From the NCBI GenBank assembly GCA_026005015.1, contig BPKG01000003.1:248001-312000 (forward strand): a stretch of 64,000 nt of DNA, written 5' to 3'. Numbering within the stretch: the first letter of the stretch is position 1; the number at the start of each line of letters is the position of its first letter. A program made the position numbers and the translations under genes. A model generated the notes under the pieces. It saw nothing but the letters and a program-made list of their open reading frames with translations. It did not search any database and had not been told where the DNA came from. The DNA is from Burkholderiales bacterium. Its GTDB lineage: Bacteria; Pseudomonadota; Gammaproteobacteria; Burkholderiales; UBA6910. Below, in pieces: positions 46,478 through 55,945 of this stretch.

Positions 46478-47760
46478 AGCGTTGGCGCATGCAGGGTCGA
46501 CGACTCGCCCTGTTGATCGGCGGGCTCGCTGCGTGGGCGAGCGCCGGCGCCGGGGAGCTAGGAGACCTCCTGCGCTCGAGCCTTGCGCACCCGGCCGTGG
46601 CGGCCCGGGCCGCCGCCAAGGAGGCGGCCGACCGCCAACTCGATGCCGCCCGGCGCCGCACCCTGGGCGCCGCGAGCCTGGTCGCCGAGGCCGCCCGCTA
46701 CGAGGGGGAGCGCTTCGTCGGCGTGCTCTCTCCCGCCGCCCTGGCCGCCATGCCCTTTTCCCGGGATCTCGCCCGCTACGGAGTGGCTTATCAATTGCCC
46801 GTGGACTTGGCGGGGACCATCGCCGCTGCGCGGCGCGCCGCGCAAAGCGACCTGGAGGCGGCGCGGCTTGCCGAGCGACAAGCGGCGCTACTGAAGCTCC
46901 ACGACACCGCCAGCGCCTACGTGCGCCTGCAGGCCCTGCTGCACCAGGTGCAGGTGCTGAAGGTGCAGCAGGAGCGGGTCGAGCAGACCATCGAGCGCGT
47001 CCAGCGGGAAGTGGAGATCGGGCAGGCGGCCGTGGTGGATCTGCGCCTCGCCGAAAGCGAACAGGCCCGGCTGCACTCGGAGCAGACCCGCCTGCAGGCG
47101 GCGATCGAGGAGGCACTCACGGCACTAGAGGAAGCAAGCGGCCAGCGCCAGTTGCCCTCCGAGACCCTCTCCGCCGCGCCGGCCTGGCCCGAGGGCGGCG
47201 CCGAAGGCGCGCTGCCCCTGGGCCTGGCGCAAGCGCGGGCGGAAGCCCAAGCCGCCCGGGCCGAGGAGGCGCGGCGGCAGCTCTGGCCCGCCTTCTCCCT
47301 GGGGGCGGATTATTTCCAGTTCGACAGCGGAGCGTTGCCGCCGGACACCTGGACCCTGTCGGCGCGGGTGAGCCTGCCCATCGACCCCGCCGCCTGGGCC
47401 CGCGCCGACGCCGCCCGGGCCCAGGCCCGCGCCGCGCGGGAGGAGCGGGAAGCGGCTCGCCGGGACGTGGCGCGCCAATGGGCCGCCCTGCGTTCGGCCT
47501 ACGACACCGCCCGCGCCGACGCCGAGGCGCTTAAGCAGGAGATCGCCGCCCGGGAGGAAGTGGTGCGGGTCCAGGCCGAGCTGCTGCGGGTGGGCATGGC
47601 GCCCATGGAAGAGTTTCTGCGGCAACAGCGGGATCTGCGGGAGGCCGAAGCTCGAGGCACAGAGGCCCGGGCCCGCGCCCTGATCGCCTGGTCGGCGGCC
47701 CAGGTACTCCTGGGCACGCCAGTGGAGCGCTACATCGAAATCCTAGAGTCGGTCCGATAG
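46474..47760 (+). CDS. TolC-family outer-membrane efflux protein
   Basis: A 428-residue protein with a signal peptide (LALLIGGLAAWASAGAG) and two OEP repeats rich in long Ala/Glu/Arg helices (about 75-205 and 255-420), e.g. TIERVQREVEIGQAAVVDLRL and REEVVRVQAELLRVGMAPM. It overlaps trxC (ATGA), so it is the last gene of the sqr operon. No adaptor or pump gene accompanies it; the RND adaptor and pump without a channel are in the BigR operon, so the two operons together make one tripartite exporter (inference). Confidence 0.87.
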   Translation: MKRWRMQGRRLALLIGGLAAWASAGAGELGDLLRSSLAHPAVAARAAAKEAADRQLDAARRRTLGAASLVAEAARYEGERFVGVLSPAALAAMPFSRDLARYGVAYQLPVDLAGTIAAARRAAQSDLEAARLAERQAALLKLHDTASAYVRLQALLHQVQVLKVQQERVEQTIERVQREVEIGQAAVVDLRLAESEQARLHSEQTRLQAAIEEALTALEEASGQRQLPSETLSAAPAWPEGGAEGALPLGLAQARAEAQAARAEEARRQLWPAFSLGADYFQFDSGALPPDTWTLSARVSLPIDPAAWARADAARAQARAAREEREAARRDVARQWAALRSAYDTARADAEALKQEIAAREEVVRVQAELLRVGMAPMEEFLRQQRDLREAEARGTEARARALIAWSAAQVLLGTPVERYIEILESVR

Positions 47761-47764
47761 CCGC

Positions 47765-47860
47765 TGGGTGCGCTCCAGCGCATGATAAAGAGCGGTTGGT
47801 TCTGGCTTGTTGGTTCTGGCTTCACGGTGCGTTTCGCTCTTGCTCAACGCACCCTACCGC
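47765..47860. repeat. REP-like element, copy 2
   Basis: Contains GGTGCGCTCCAGCGC, two direct copies of TTGGTTCTGGCTT, and GGTGCGTTTCGCTC followed by CAACGCACCCTACCG, the inverted GTGCG/CGCAC blocks also found at 6601 and 54781. It separates tolC from the convergent pgl gene and overlaps the last few bases of pgl. Confidence 0.5.
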
Positions 47861-48571
47861 GAAGGCGCATCTTCCCATCCCACCGCTTGCACGTCGAGCA
47901 AAACGTCCACGCCTCGGGCGGGGGCGATGCGCCGCGCCGGGATGTCCTCGCCGCGACGCCACGCGGCCACCGCGGCGCGCTTGGGCTCGCCTTGCACGAA
48001 AAAGAGCACCTGGCGCGCCCGGCTGAGGCGCGACGCGCTCAGGCTGACCCGCTCGGGCGAGGGCTTGGGTGCATCGCGCACGGGGAGGACGTCCGTCTCC
48101 CGGTCTATCTCCGGGGCAAGGCCGGGAAAGAGGCTGGCGGTATGCCCGTCTTCGCCCAAGCCCAGCAACACCAGGTCGAATTCGCCCACCGACGCGAGCG
48201 TTCGGGCGTAGGCCGAGGCGGCGGCTTCCGGCCCCAGCTCCGCGGGGATGGGGTGAATCTGGGCGGGGGGAATGGGCACGTGATCGAGCCAGCGCTCGGC
48301 GATGCGCGTGTCGTTGCGGGCGGGGTCGCCCCGCGGCCGGCAGCGCTCGTCGCCGAAGTACACGTGCCAGGCGCTCCAATCGGTCTCGGCGCCAGGCGCA
48401 ACCATTCGTAGACCGGGAGCGGCGTCTCGCCCCCGGCGAGGACCAGATGGAACGCGCTCCGCGCCGCGATCGCCTCGCGGCTCGCGCGCGCGATCGCCCG
48501 GGCGCCGTGCCGCACCAGGTCCGCGGCGTCCGGGTACACGTGCCAGCGCAGGGTCTGGATCGTCACAAGGC

Positions 48572-48575
<4 letters not shown>
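47854..48575 (-). pseudogene. pgl: 6-phosphogluconolactonase, one-base frameshift (status unclear)
   Basis: First frame from a TTG at 48575 reads FHLVLAGGETPLPVYEWL. Near 48403 the frame shifts; the second frame continues WHVYFGDERCRPRGDP, LLGLGEDGHTASLFPGL and ends in VLLDVQAVGWED. All family motifs are intact across the two frames. The TTG overlaps the true zwf stop. It hydrolyses the lactone made by Zwf. A GTG a few codons inside (48566) is an alternative start. Confidence 0.83.
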
Positions 48576-50050
<1,475 letters not shown>

Positions 50051-50054
<4 letters not shown>

Positions 50055-50968
50055 TCCGTCTCGCGGGTCCGAACGGGATGCCCGCCGAACTGGCGGCGCA
50101 TCACGGCCAGCAGCCGCCAGGCGTAATCGTGTTTGCCCTGGCTCGCGAAGCGCATCATGAGGGCGGCGGAAATCGCCGGCACCGGTACCCCGCGCGCGAC
50201 GGCCTCCTCCACGGCCCAGCGCCCCTCCCCCGAGTCCGCCACCCAGGGCTCGACCCCCGCAAGCGCGGAGTTCTCCGCCAGCGCCGCGGCGGTCAAGTCG
50301 AGCAGCCAGCTCCGGATCACGGTGCCGTGCCGCCAGGTCTCGGCGATGGCGGCGAGATCGAGCCGGAAGTCTTCTTGCGCTTCGAGCAATGCGAAGCCCT
50401 CGGCATAGGCCTGCATCATTGCGTACTCGATGCCGTTGTGGACCATCTTGACGAAATGGCCCGCGCCGGCCGGCCCGCAGTGCAGCCAGCCCCGGTCGGG
50501 TGCCGGGGCGAGGGCCTTCAGGATCGGCTCCAGGCGCGCCACCGCCCGCGCCGAGCCCCCCAGCATGAGGGCGTAGCCGTGCTCGAGCCCCCCCACGCCG
50601 CCGGATACCCCGGCATCCACGAAGTCGATGCCCCGCTGCGCCAGGGAGGCGGCGCGGCGCATGGAATCTTCGTAATGGGAATTGGCCCCGTCGACGAGCA
50701 CGTCCCCTGGCGCGAGGAAGGGGGCGATGGCTTCGATATGCTGCCCGGTGACCTCCCCCGCCGGCAGCATGAGCCAGACCACCCGGGGCGGGGGGAGGAG
50801 CGCGGTGAGCCGCTCCAGGGAATCGGCGGCCGTCAGCCCCGTCTCTTCGGCGAGGGCCCGGGCGACCGCCGGGTTGCGGTTCCACGCCGCGAGCCCGATC
50901 CCGGCCCGCCGCAGTCGCCGCGCCATGTTGGCGCCCATCCTGCCCAGCCCGACGATGCCCAGCTCCAT
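50051..50968 (-). CDS. gnd: 6-phosphogluconate dehydrogenase, decarboxylating (short GndA type)
   Basis: A 305-residue enzyme. NAD(P)-binding ELGIVGLGRMGANMARRL, substrate motifs DGANSHYEDSMRRA, DAGVSGGVGG and HFVKMVHNGIEYAMMQ are all seen. The 300-residue form is the short bacterial group, compared with 470 in E. coli Gnd. It is the first gene of gnd-zwf-pgl, all overlapping, so the pathway is encoded as a unit and supplies NADPH and pentoses. Confidence 0.93.
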
Positions 50969-51033
50969 GGGCTCATGATAGCGGGGCCGGCGTGCCCGCG
51001 AAACCTCCCGCTGCCCGGGCGCTCAGGCGGGCC

Positions 51034-51225
51034 TCACTTTTTCGCGGAGCAGGTGTTGAGCCCCAGCAGGGAATAGGCGGGACAGAAGCCCACCAGCGCC
51101 GTCGCCAGGGGCACGATCCCGATCCAGCCCCAGGCGCCGATGGTTCCGGTCAGGGTCAAGCCGATCAAGGCAATGCCGACCCCGGCTCGCAGCACCCGGT
51201 CGATGCTTCCCACATTCGTCTTCAT
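51034..51225 (-). CDS. DUF2892 small membrane protein
   Basis: A 63-residue protein with a strong RBS (AGGAGG) and the DUF2892 core: SIDRVLRAGVGIALIGLTL, a helix WGWIGIVPLATALVGF, and CPAYSLLGLNTC. It lies just downstream of the Crp-like regulator with a perfect CRP-type palindrome between them (51281-51302), so it is the likely target. A second DUF2892 gene is in the BigR operon. Confidence 0.87.
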   Translation of the reverse strand: MKTNVGSIDRVLRAGVGIALIGLTLTGTIGAWGWIGIVPLATALVGFCPAYSLLGLNTCSAKK

Positions 51226-51280
51226 GGTTACCTCCTGTCTGCTTGTACCGACCCTATTCAACGCCCTCGGCCCGGCCCCC

Positions 51281-51302
51281 GTCTGTGACTTAGGTCACAG
51301 AC
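51281..51302. promoter_or_regulatory. Perfect CRP-type palindrome GTCTGTGAC-TTAG-GTCACAGAC
   Basis: Nine-bp perfect arms around TTAG, containing TGTGA-N6-TCACA. It overlaps the stop codon of the Crp-like gene (51295-51297) and lies 56 bp before the DUF2892 ATG. The neighbouring regulator has the R-E-x3-R DNA contacts that read this half-site, making it the likely binder. Confidence 0.75.
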
Positions 51303-51954
51303 CTTCGGCGATGCGCCTCAAGCCTTCCGGGTCGAGGACCAAGATCCGCTCCCGGCCCAGAGCGACCAGGCCCTGGTCGGCGAAGCTCCCGAGGAGCCGG
51401 CTCACCATCTCCCGCACGCTCCCCAATTCGTCGGCGAGCTGCTGGCGGGTGGCCCGGACAGTGCGGCCCCGCTTGAGCAGCAGAGCGGCGAGGCGCTGGT
51501 CCAGCTTGCGGAAGGCCACTTCCTCCACCAGCCGCATGAGGTCGGCTAGGCGCTCGGAAAACAACCGGAAGACGAAGGTGCGAAACTCGGGCGTGGCGAG
51601 CAGCTCGGTGAAAACCGGCGCAGGCAACAGCACCAGCTCCGTCTCTCCCTCCGCCGTGCCGCGGGCGTTGTAGCGGGCCTCCCCCAGAAGGCAACTGGAG
51701 GTGATGATACAGCTCTCGCCGGGCCGCACCCGGTAGAGGAACAATTCGCGCCCGCCGGGGGAGAGCTTGGACACCCGCACCGCGCCGCCCAGGACGAAGG
51801 GAAATCCCCGGCAGGGCTGCCGCTCGTCGAAGACGATGGCCCCGGAGGGCAACGCGGCCGCCTGGGCCTCCTGCTCGATGCGGCTGCGCAGCGGCGGGGC
51901 GAGCCGCGCTAGAAACGGGTAGAGGGCGATCAGGCGGTCGGCGAACGCAGGCAT
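51295..51954 (-). CDS. Crp/Fnr-family regulator without Fe-S cysteines (Crp/Dnr-like)
   Basis: A 219-residue regulator: effector domain (about 20-140; ALPSGAIVFDERQPCRGFPF, VLGGAVRVSKLSPGGRELFL) and a C-terminal helix-turn-helix reading QQLADELGSVREMVSRLLGSF. R, E and R there match CRP Arg180, Glu181 and Arg185, which contact TGTGA. Three Cys occur (PCRGF, ESCIITSSCLLG) but not in the Fnr pattern, so no [4Fe-4S] cluster is expected; cAMP, haem/NO or thiol sensing cannot be decided. ESCIITSSCLLGEARYNARG is a block common in this subgroup. Confidence 0.85.
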   Translation of the reverse strand: MPAFADRLIALYPFLARLAPPLRSRIEQEAQAAALPSGAIVFDERQPCRGFPFVLGGAVRVSKLSPGGRELFLYRVRPGESCIITSSCLLGEARYNARGTAEGETELVLLPAPVFTELLATPEFRTFVFRLFSERLADLMRLVEEVAFRKLDQRLAALLLKRGRTVRATRQQLADELGSVREMVSRLLGSFADQGLVALGRERILVLDPEGLRRIAEGL

Positions 51955-52022
51955 GGGCCGTCCGATCGGGCAAGCTTCACGATGAGCAATGCGGGCATCG
52001 CGGACCGAGGTTCGCCTGCGAG

Positions 52023-54740
52023 TCAAGCCGGCGGGCGCGAAGCCATCGCTCCGATCCGCCGCCGCAGAAACTTCTCCACCTCCAGGATGCCGAGGAGCGC
52101 CACCCCCACCGCTACCACCTCGATGCCCTGGCCGATGGCGAGGGGCCGGCTGCCGAAGAACAGCTCCATGAAGGGCGCATAGGTGAAGAGAAGCTGCAGG
52201 CCGAACACGGTGAACACCGCGATCAAGACCGGCCCCGTGCCCTTGACGCCCTCGAAAGTGAAGGAGGGAGTGCGCAGGTAGCGCACGCTGAAGAGATAGA
52301 ACACCTCCATCGCCACTAGGGTATTGACCGCCACCGTGCGCGCCTCCTCCACGCCGGCGCCGCGGGCGAGCGCCCATTGGAACATGCCGAAGATGCCGGC
52401 GAGAAAGAGCGTCGAAACCAGGGCGATGCGCCACAGCAGGAAGCCGGACAGGATGGGCTCCCCCACCGGCCGGGGCGGGCGGCGCATCACGTCGGGCTCG
52501 GTGGGCTCGAAGGCCAAGGCCAGGGCGAGCCCCACCGAGCTCACCATGTTGACCCACAGGATCTGCACCGGCGTCACGGGCAGGGTCGCCCCCGCGAGGA
52601 TCGCCGCCACCAGGCTCAAGGACTCGCCGCCGTTGATGGGCAGCAGAAAGGTGATGGCCTTGCGCAGGTTGTCGTACACGGTGCGCCCTTCCTCCACCGC
52701 GTGGGCGATGGAGGCGAAGTTGTCGTCGGCCAGCACCATGGCGGCCGCCTCCTTGGCCGCCTCGGTTCCCTTGCGCCCCATGGCGACGCCCACGTCGGCG
52801 CGCTTGAGGGCCGGCGCGTCGTTCACCCCGTCGCCGGTCATGGCCACCACCTCGCCGTTCGCCTGCAAGGCCTGCACCAGCCGCAGCTTGTGCTCCGGGC
52901 TCGCCCGGGCGAACACGTCCGCCTCCTGCACCGCCCGTCGCAGGGCGGCCTGGTCCATGGTCTCCAGGTCGACGCCAGTGAGCGCCCGCACGCCGTCGCC
53001 GATGCCGAGCTGGGCGCCGATGGCCCGGGCGGTCACCGCGTGGTCGCCGGTAATCATCTTCACTCGGATGCCGGCGCCGCGGCAGCGCTGCACCGCCCGG
53101 ACCGCCTCCTCCCGGGGAGGATCCATCAGGCCGAAGAGGGCGAGCAGGGTGAAGCCGCCCCGCTCCACGTCGGCAAAGAGCAGCTCCCCCTTTCCGGGCT
53201 CGACGGCGCGGAACGCTGCCGCCAGCACCCGCTGCCCGGCGGCAGCCGTCTCCTCGATGCGGCGGTGCCAATAGGGAAGATCCAGCGGGCGATCCTCCCC
53301 GCGGCTGCGCTGGGCGCTGCACAGCTCCAGCACCCGTTCCGGCGCACCCTTCAGGTAAACAAAGGCATGCCCCGCGTGGTCGTGGTGCAGGGTCGCCATG
53401 AACCGGTGCTCGGACTCGAAGGGGATGGCATCGATGCGCGGGCGCTCCTCCGCTTCCACCCGGGGATGGAGGCCGGCCTTGAGGGCGAGGGACACCAGCG
53501 CCCCTTCGGTGGGATCGCCCTCCAGCCGCCATTCCCCCGCCTCTTCCCGCAGGGCCGCGTCGTTGCACAGAAGCGCCGCCCGGGCGATCTCCAGGAGCTC
53601 CGGGTAGTCGTCCACCGCCGCTTCCCGCCCCTCCACCAGGAAGCCGCCCCGGGGCGCGTAGCCGGCGCCCTCCACCTCGAACGTCCCGTCCGCCGTCACC
53701 ACGCGCCGCACGGTCATTTCGTTGCGCGTCAGGGTCCCGGTCTTGTCGGAGCAGATGACCGTCACCGACCCCAGGGTCTCCACCGCCGGCAGCCGGCGGA
53801 TGATGGCGTTGCGCCGGGCCATGCGCTGCACGCCGATGGCGAGCGTGATGGTGAGGATCGCGGGCAATCCTTCCGGGATCGCCGCCACCGCCAAGGCGAC
53901 TGCGGCGGTGAACATGTCGGCGGCGGCGTAGTCCCGCACCAGGATGCCGAACGCGAACACCAGGGCCGCGGCGGCGAGGATGGCCACCGTCAGTTGCCGG
54001 GCGAAGTCGGCCATCTTGCGCAGGAGCGGCGTTTCCACCTGCTCCACCTGCTCCAGCATGGCGCCGATGCGCCCGAGCTCGGTGGCCGCTCCCGTCGCCA
54101 CCACCACCCCGGCCCCCTGGCCGTAGGTCACCAGGGTGCCGGAATAGGCCATGCAGGCCCGGTCGCCGATGGGCGCCCTCGGGTCCACGGGGGCGAGGGC
54201 CTTCTCCACCGGCTCCGACTCCCCGGTGAGGGCCGCTTCCTCGATGCGCAGGCTCTTCGCCTCGATCAGGCGCAGGTCCGCGGGAACCTTGTCGCCGGAA
54301 GCGAGCAGCACCACGTCCCCGGGCACCAGCTCTTCGGCCGGGATCTCCATCCGGCGCCCGGCGCGGCGCACCGTGGCCTTGGGGGAGAGCATCCCGCGAA
54401 TCGCCTCCAGCGCCTTCTCCGCCTTTCCCTCCTGGAAGAAGCCGATCAGGGCGTTGACCAGAACCACCCCGAGGATCACCGCGCTGTCCACCCAGTGGCC
54501 CAGGGCCGCGGTGACGACGACGGCCGCGAGCAGCACGTAGATGAGGACGTTGTGGAACTGGAGCAGGAACCGGACCAGGGGGCCGCGGCGCTTGGGCGGC
54601 GCCAGGCGGTTGGGACCGAAGCGCCCCAGGCGCTCGGCGGCTTCCTCGGCGCTCAAACCCGCGCGCCGGGTCCCGAGCCGCTCCATCACCGCGCCCGCGT
54701 CCAGGGCGTGCCAGGGGTCTGGATGTACAGGCTTGTTCAT
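52023..54740 (-). CDS. P-type cation-transporting ATPase (P2 type), Fnr-controlled
   Basis: A 905-residue pump. Phosphorylation site ICSDKTGTLTRNEMTV (Asp near 333), actuator ALTGESEPV, hinge MTGDGVNDAPALKRADVG and KGAPERVLELC are seen. Helix 4 AVAAIPEGLPAILTITLA is like Ca2+ pumps, but helix 6 (VNMVSSVGLALALAF) lacks the Asp of SERCA, so the ion is uncertain. A perfect Fnr box with a TATAGT -10 lies upstream. Hypoxia-induced P2 pumps are known elsewhere (M. tuberculosis CtpF), a functional parallel only. Confidence 0.9.
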   Translation of the reverse strand: MNKPVHPDPWHALDAGAVMERLGTRRAGLSAEEAAERLGRFGPNRLAPPKRRGPLVRFLLQFHNVLIYVLLAAVVVTAALGHWVDSAVILGVVLVNALIGFFQEGKAEKALEAIRGMLSPKATVRRAGRRMEIPAEELVPGDVVLLASGDKVPADLRLIEAKSLRIEEAALTGESEPVEKALAPVDPRAPIGDRACMAYSGTLVTYGQGAGVVVATGAATELGRIGAMLEQVEQVETPLLRKMADFARQLTVAILAAAALVFAFGILVRDYAAADMFTAAVALAVAAIPEGLPAILTITLAIGVQRMARRNAIIRRLPAVETLGSVTVICSDKTGTLTRNEMTVRRVVTADGTFEVEGAGYAPRGGFLVEGREAAVDDYPELLEIARAALLCNDAALREEAGEWRLEGDPTEGALVSLALKAGLHPRVEAEERPRIDAIPFESEHRFMATLHHDHAGHAFVYLKGAPERVLELCSAQRSRGEDRPLDLPYWHRRIEETAAAGQRVLAAAFRAVEPGKGELLFADVERGGFTLLALFGLMDPPREEAVRAVQRCRGAGIRVKMITGDHAVTARAIGAQLGIGDGVRALTGVDLETMDQAALRRAVQEADVFARASPEHKLRLVQALQANGEVVAMTGDGVNDAPALKRADVGVAMGRKGTEAAKEAAAMVLADDNFASIAHAVEEGRTVYDNLRKAITFLLPINGGESLSLVAAILAGATLPVTPVQILWVNMVSSVGLALALAFEPTEPDVMRRPPRPVGEPILSGFLLWRIALVSTLFLAGIFGMFQWALARGAGVEEARTVAVNTLVAMEVFYLFSVRYLRTPSFTFEGVKGTGPVLIAVFTVFGLQLLFTYAPFMELFFGSRPLAIGQGIEVVAVGVALLGILEVEKFLRRRIGAMASRPPA

Positions 54741-54780
54741 GACGTTCGATTGGGGGAGAGGGCCATCTCTTTTCAGCTTT

Positions 54781-54857
54781 GTGGGATGCGTGAAGCGAAG
54801 CGCAACGCACCGAACAGCGCCGACGAATGGTGCGCCAAAACGCACCCTACGCAAACT
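54781..54857. repeat. REP-like element, copy 3, in the leader of the P-type ATPase gene
   Basis: Contains ATGCGTGAAGCGAAGCGCAACGCACC (quoted in part: GCGTGAAGCGAAG and AACGCACCGAACAGCGC) and AACGCACCCTACGC, matching 6601-6680. It lies between the Fnr-dependent promoter and the ATPase ATG, so it is part of the 108-base leader. Confidence 0.6.
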
Positions 54858-54882
54858 ATACGGGGGCGGATGGCCCCCGCTA

Positions 54883-54896
54883 TTGATCCCGATCAA
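54883..54896. promoter_or_regulatory. Perfect Fnr box TTGAT-CCCG-ATCAA upstream of the P-type ATPase
   Basis: Exact consensus. On the minus strand TATAGT at 54860-54855 (5/6 to TATAAT) lies 22 bp past the box, so the centre is at about -41.5 from a start near 54848. The box overlaps the stop codon of mutY (54893-54895). Confidence 0.75.
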
Positions 54897-55945
54897 ATCG
54901 AAGGGATCGACGCCAGCACTCTCCGCACCGGCGTGGGCACCGCCCCCTGGGCCGCTTCGAGGACGGGAAGCCACAGCCACCCCGGTTGCGCCGCCCGCTC
55001 CGGCACGCGCCCCACCCGCAAGAGCCGCGGATGGACGCGCAGGGCGAAATGGGTGAAGACGTGGGTGAGGGGCTCCAGCGCCGCGAGCGCCTGGGGCCGC
55101 GCTTCCAGCACCCGGGCGCACCAGGCGGCGGGGTCCTCTTCCAGGCCGATCTCGGGAAACGACCATAGGCCGCCCCACAGGCCCACGGGCGCGCGCTTTT
55201 CCAGCAGCACTTCGCCCGCGCGGACCACCACCAGCCACTGGACCTCCCGCTGGGGCAAGGGCCGACGCGGGCGCGGCGCGGGCAGCCGATCCACCTGCCC
55301 CGTGCGCCGAGCCACGCAGTCGCCGGCCACCGGGCAGGCGGCGCAGCGGGGCCGCGCGCTGGTGCACACGGTGGCCCCCAGGTCCATGAGGCCCTGGGTG
55401 TACGCCTCGATGTCTTGCCCGGGAAGAAGCGCGTGGGCTTCCCGCCACAGGCGCCGCTCCACGGCCGGCGCGCCCGGGTGGCCTTCGATGCCCAGGTGGC
55501 GAGCGAGCACCCGCTTCACGTTGCCGTCCAGGATCGCGGCCCGCTCGCCGAAGGCGAAGACCGCGACGGCCGCGGCGGTGGAGCGCCCCACCCCCGGCAG
55601 CCGGGCGATGTCTTCGCTGCGGGTGGGGAAGGCGCCGCCCCACTTCCCCATGATCTCCCGGGCCGCCCGGTGGAGGTGGCGCGCCCGGGAGTAATAGCCG
55701 AGCCCGCTCCACAGCTCGAGCACCTCCTCCAGCTCCGCCGCGGCCAGCGCCGCCACGGTAGGGAAGCGCTCCAGGAAGCGCAGGTAGTAGGGAACGACGG
55801 TGGCCACCTGGGTCTGCTGCAGCATCACCTCTGCGATCCAGATGGCATAGGGGTCGCGGCGCTTCTGCCAGGGCAGGTCATGCCGTCCCGCCCGCCGCTG
55901 CCAGGCGATGAGCCGTTCGGCGAAGGTCCCGGTCGCCGGGGTCAC
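54893..55945 (-). CDS. mutY: A/G-specific adenine DNA glycosylase
   Basis: A 350-residue base-excision enzyme removing adenine opposite 8-oxoguanine. Catalytic Glu in IAEVMLQQTQV, helix-hairpin-helix LPGVGRSTAAAV, catalytic Asp in ILDGNVKRVLAR, and the [4Fe-4S] loop CTSARPRCAACPVAGDC (C-x6-C-x2-C-x5-C) are all present, followed by a NUDIX-like C-terminal domain. Start overlaps the AsmA gene stop (ATGA). Confidence 0.95.
   Translation of the reverse strand: MTPATGTFAERLIAWQRRAGRHDLPWQKRRDPYAIWIAEVMLQQTQVATVVPYYLRFLERFPTVAALAAAELEEVLELWSGLGYYSRARHLHRAAREIMGKWGGAFPTRSEDIARLPGVGRSTAAAVAVFAFGERAAILDGNVKRVLARHLGIEGHPGAPAVERRLWREAHALLPGQDIEAYTQGLMDLGATVCTSARPRCAACPVAGDCVARRTGQVDRLPAPRPRRPLPQREVQWLVVVRAGEVLLEKRAPVGLWGGLWSFPEIGLEEDPAAWCARVLEARPQALAALEPLTHVFTHFALRVHPRLLRVGRVPERAAQPGWLWLPVLEAAQGAVPTPVRRVLASIPSI

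Noticed and set aside
52377-55694. Very long + strand open frames opposite the P-type ATPase, and similar ones opposite the RND, MutY and V-ATPase genes
   Set aside because: They are antisense shadows produced by high GC third positions; the minus-strand proteins have full catalytic motifs.
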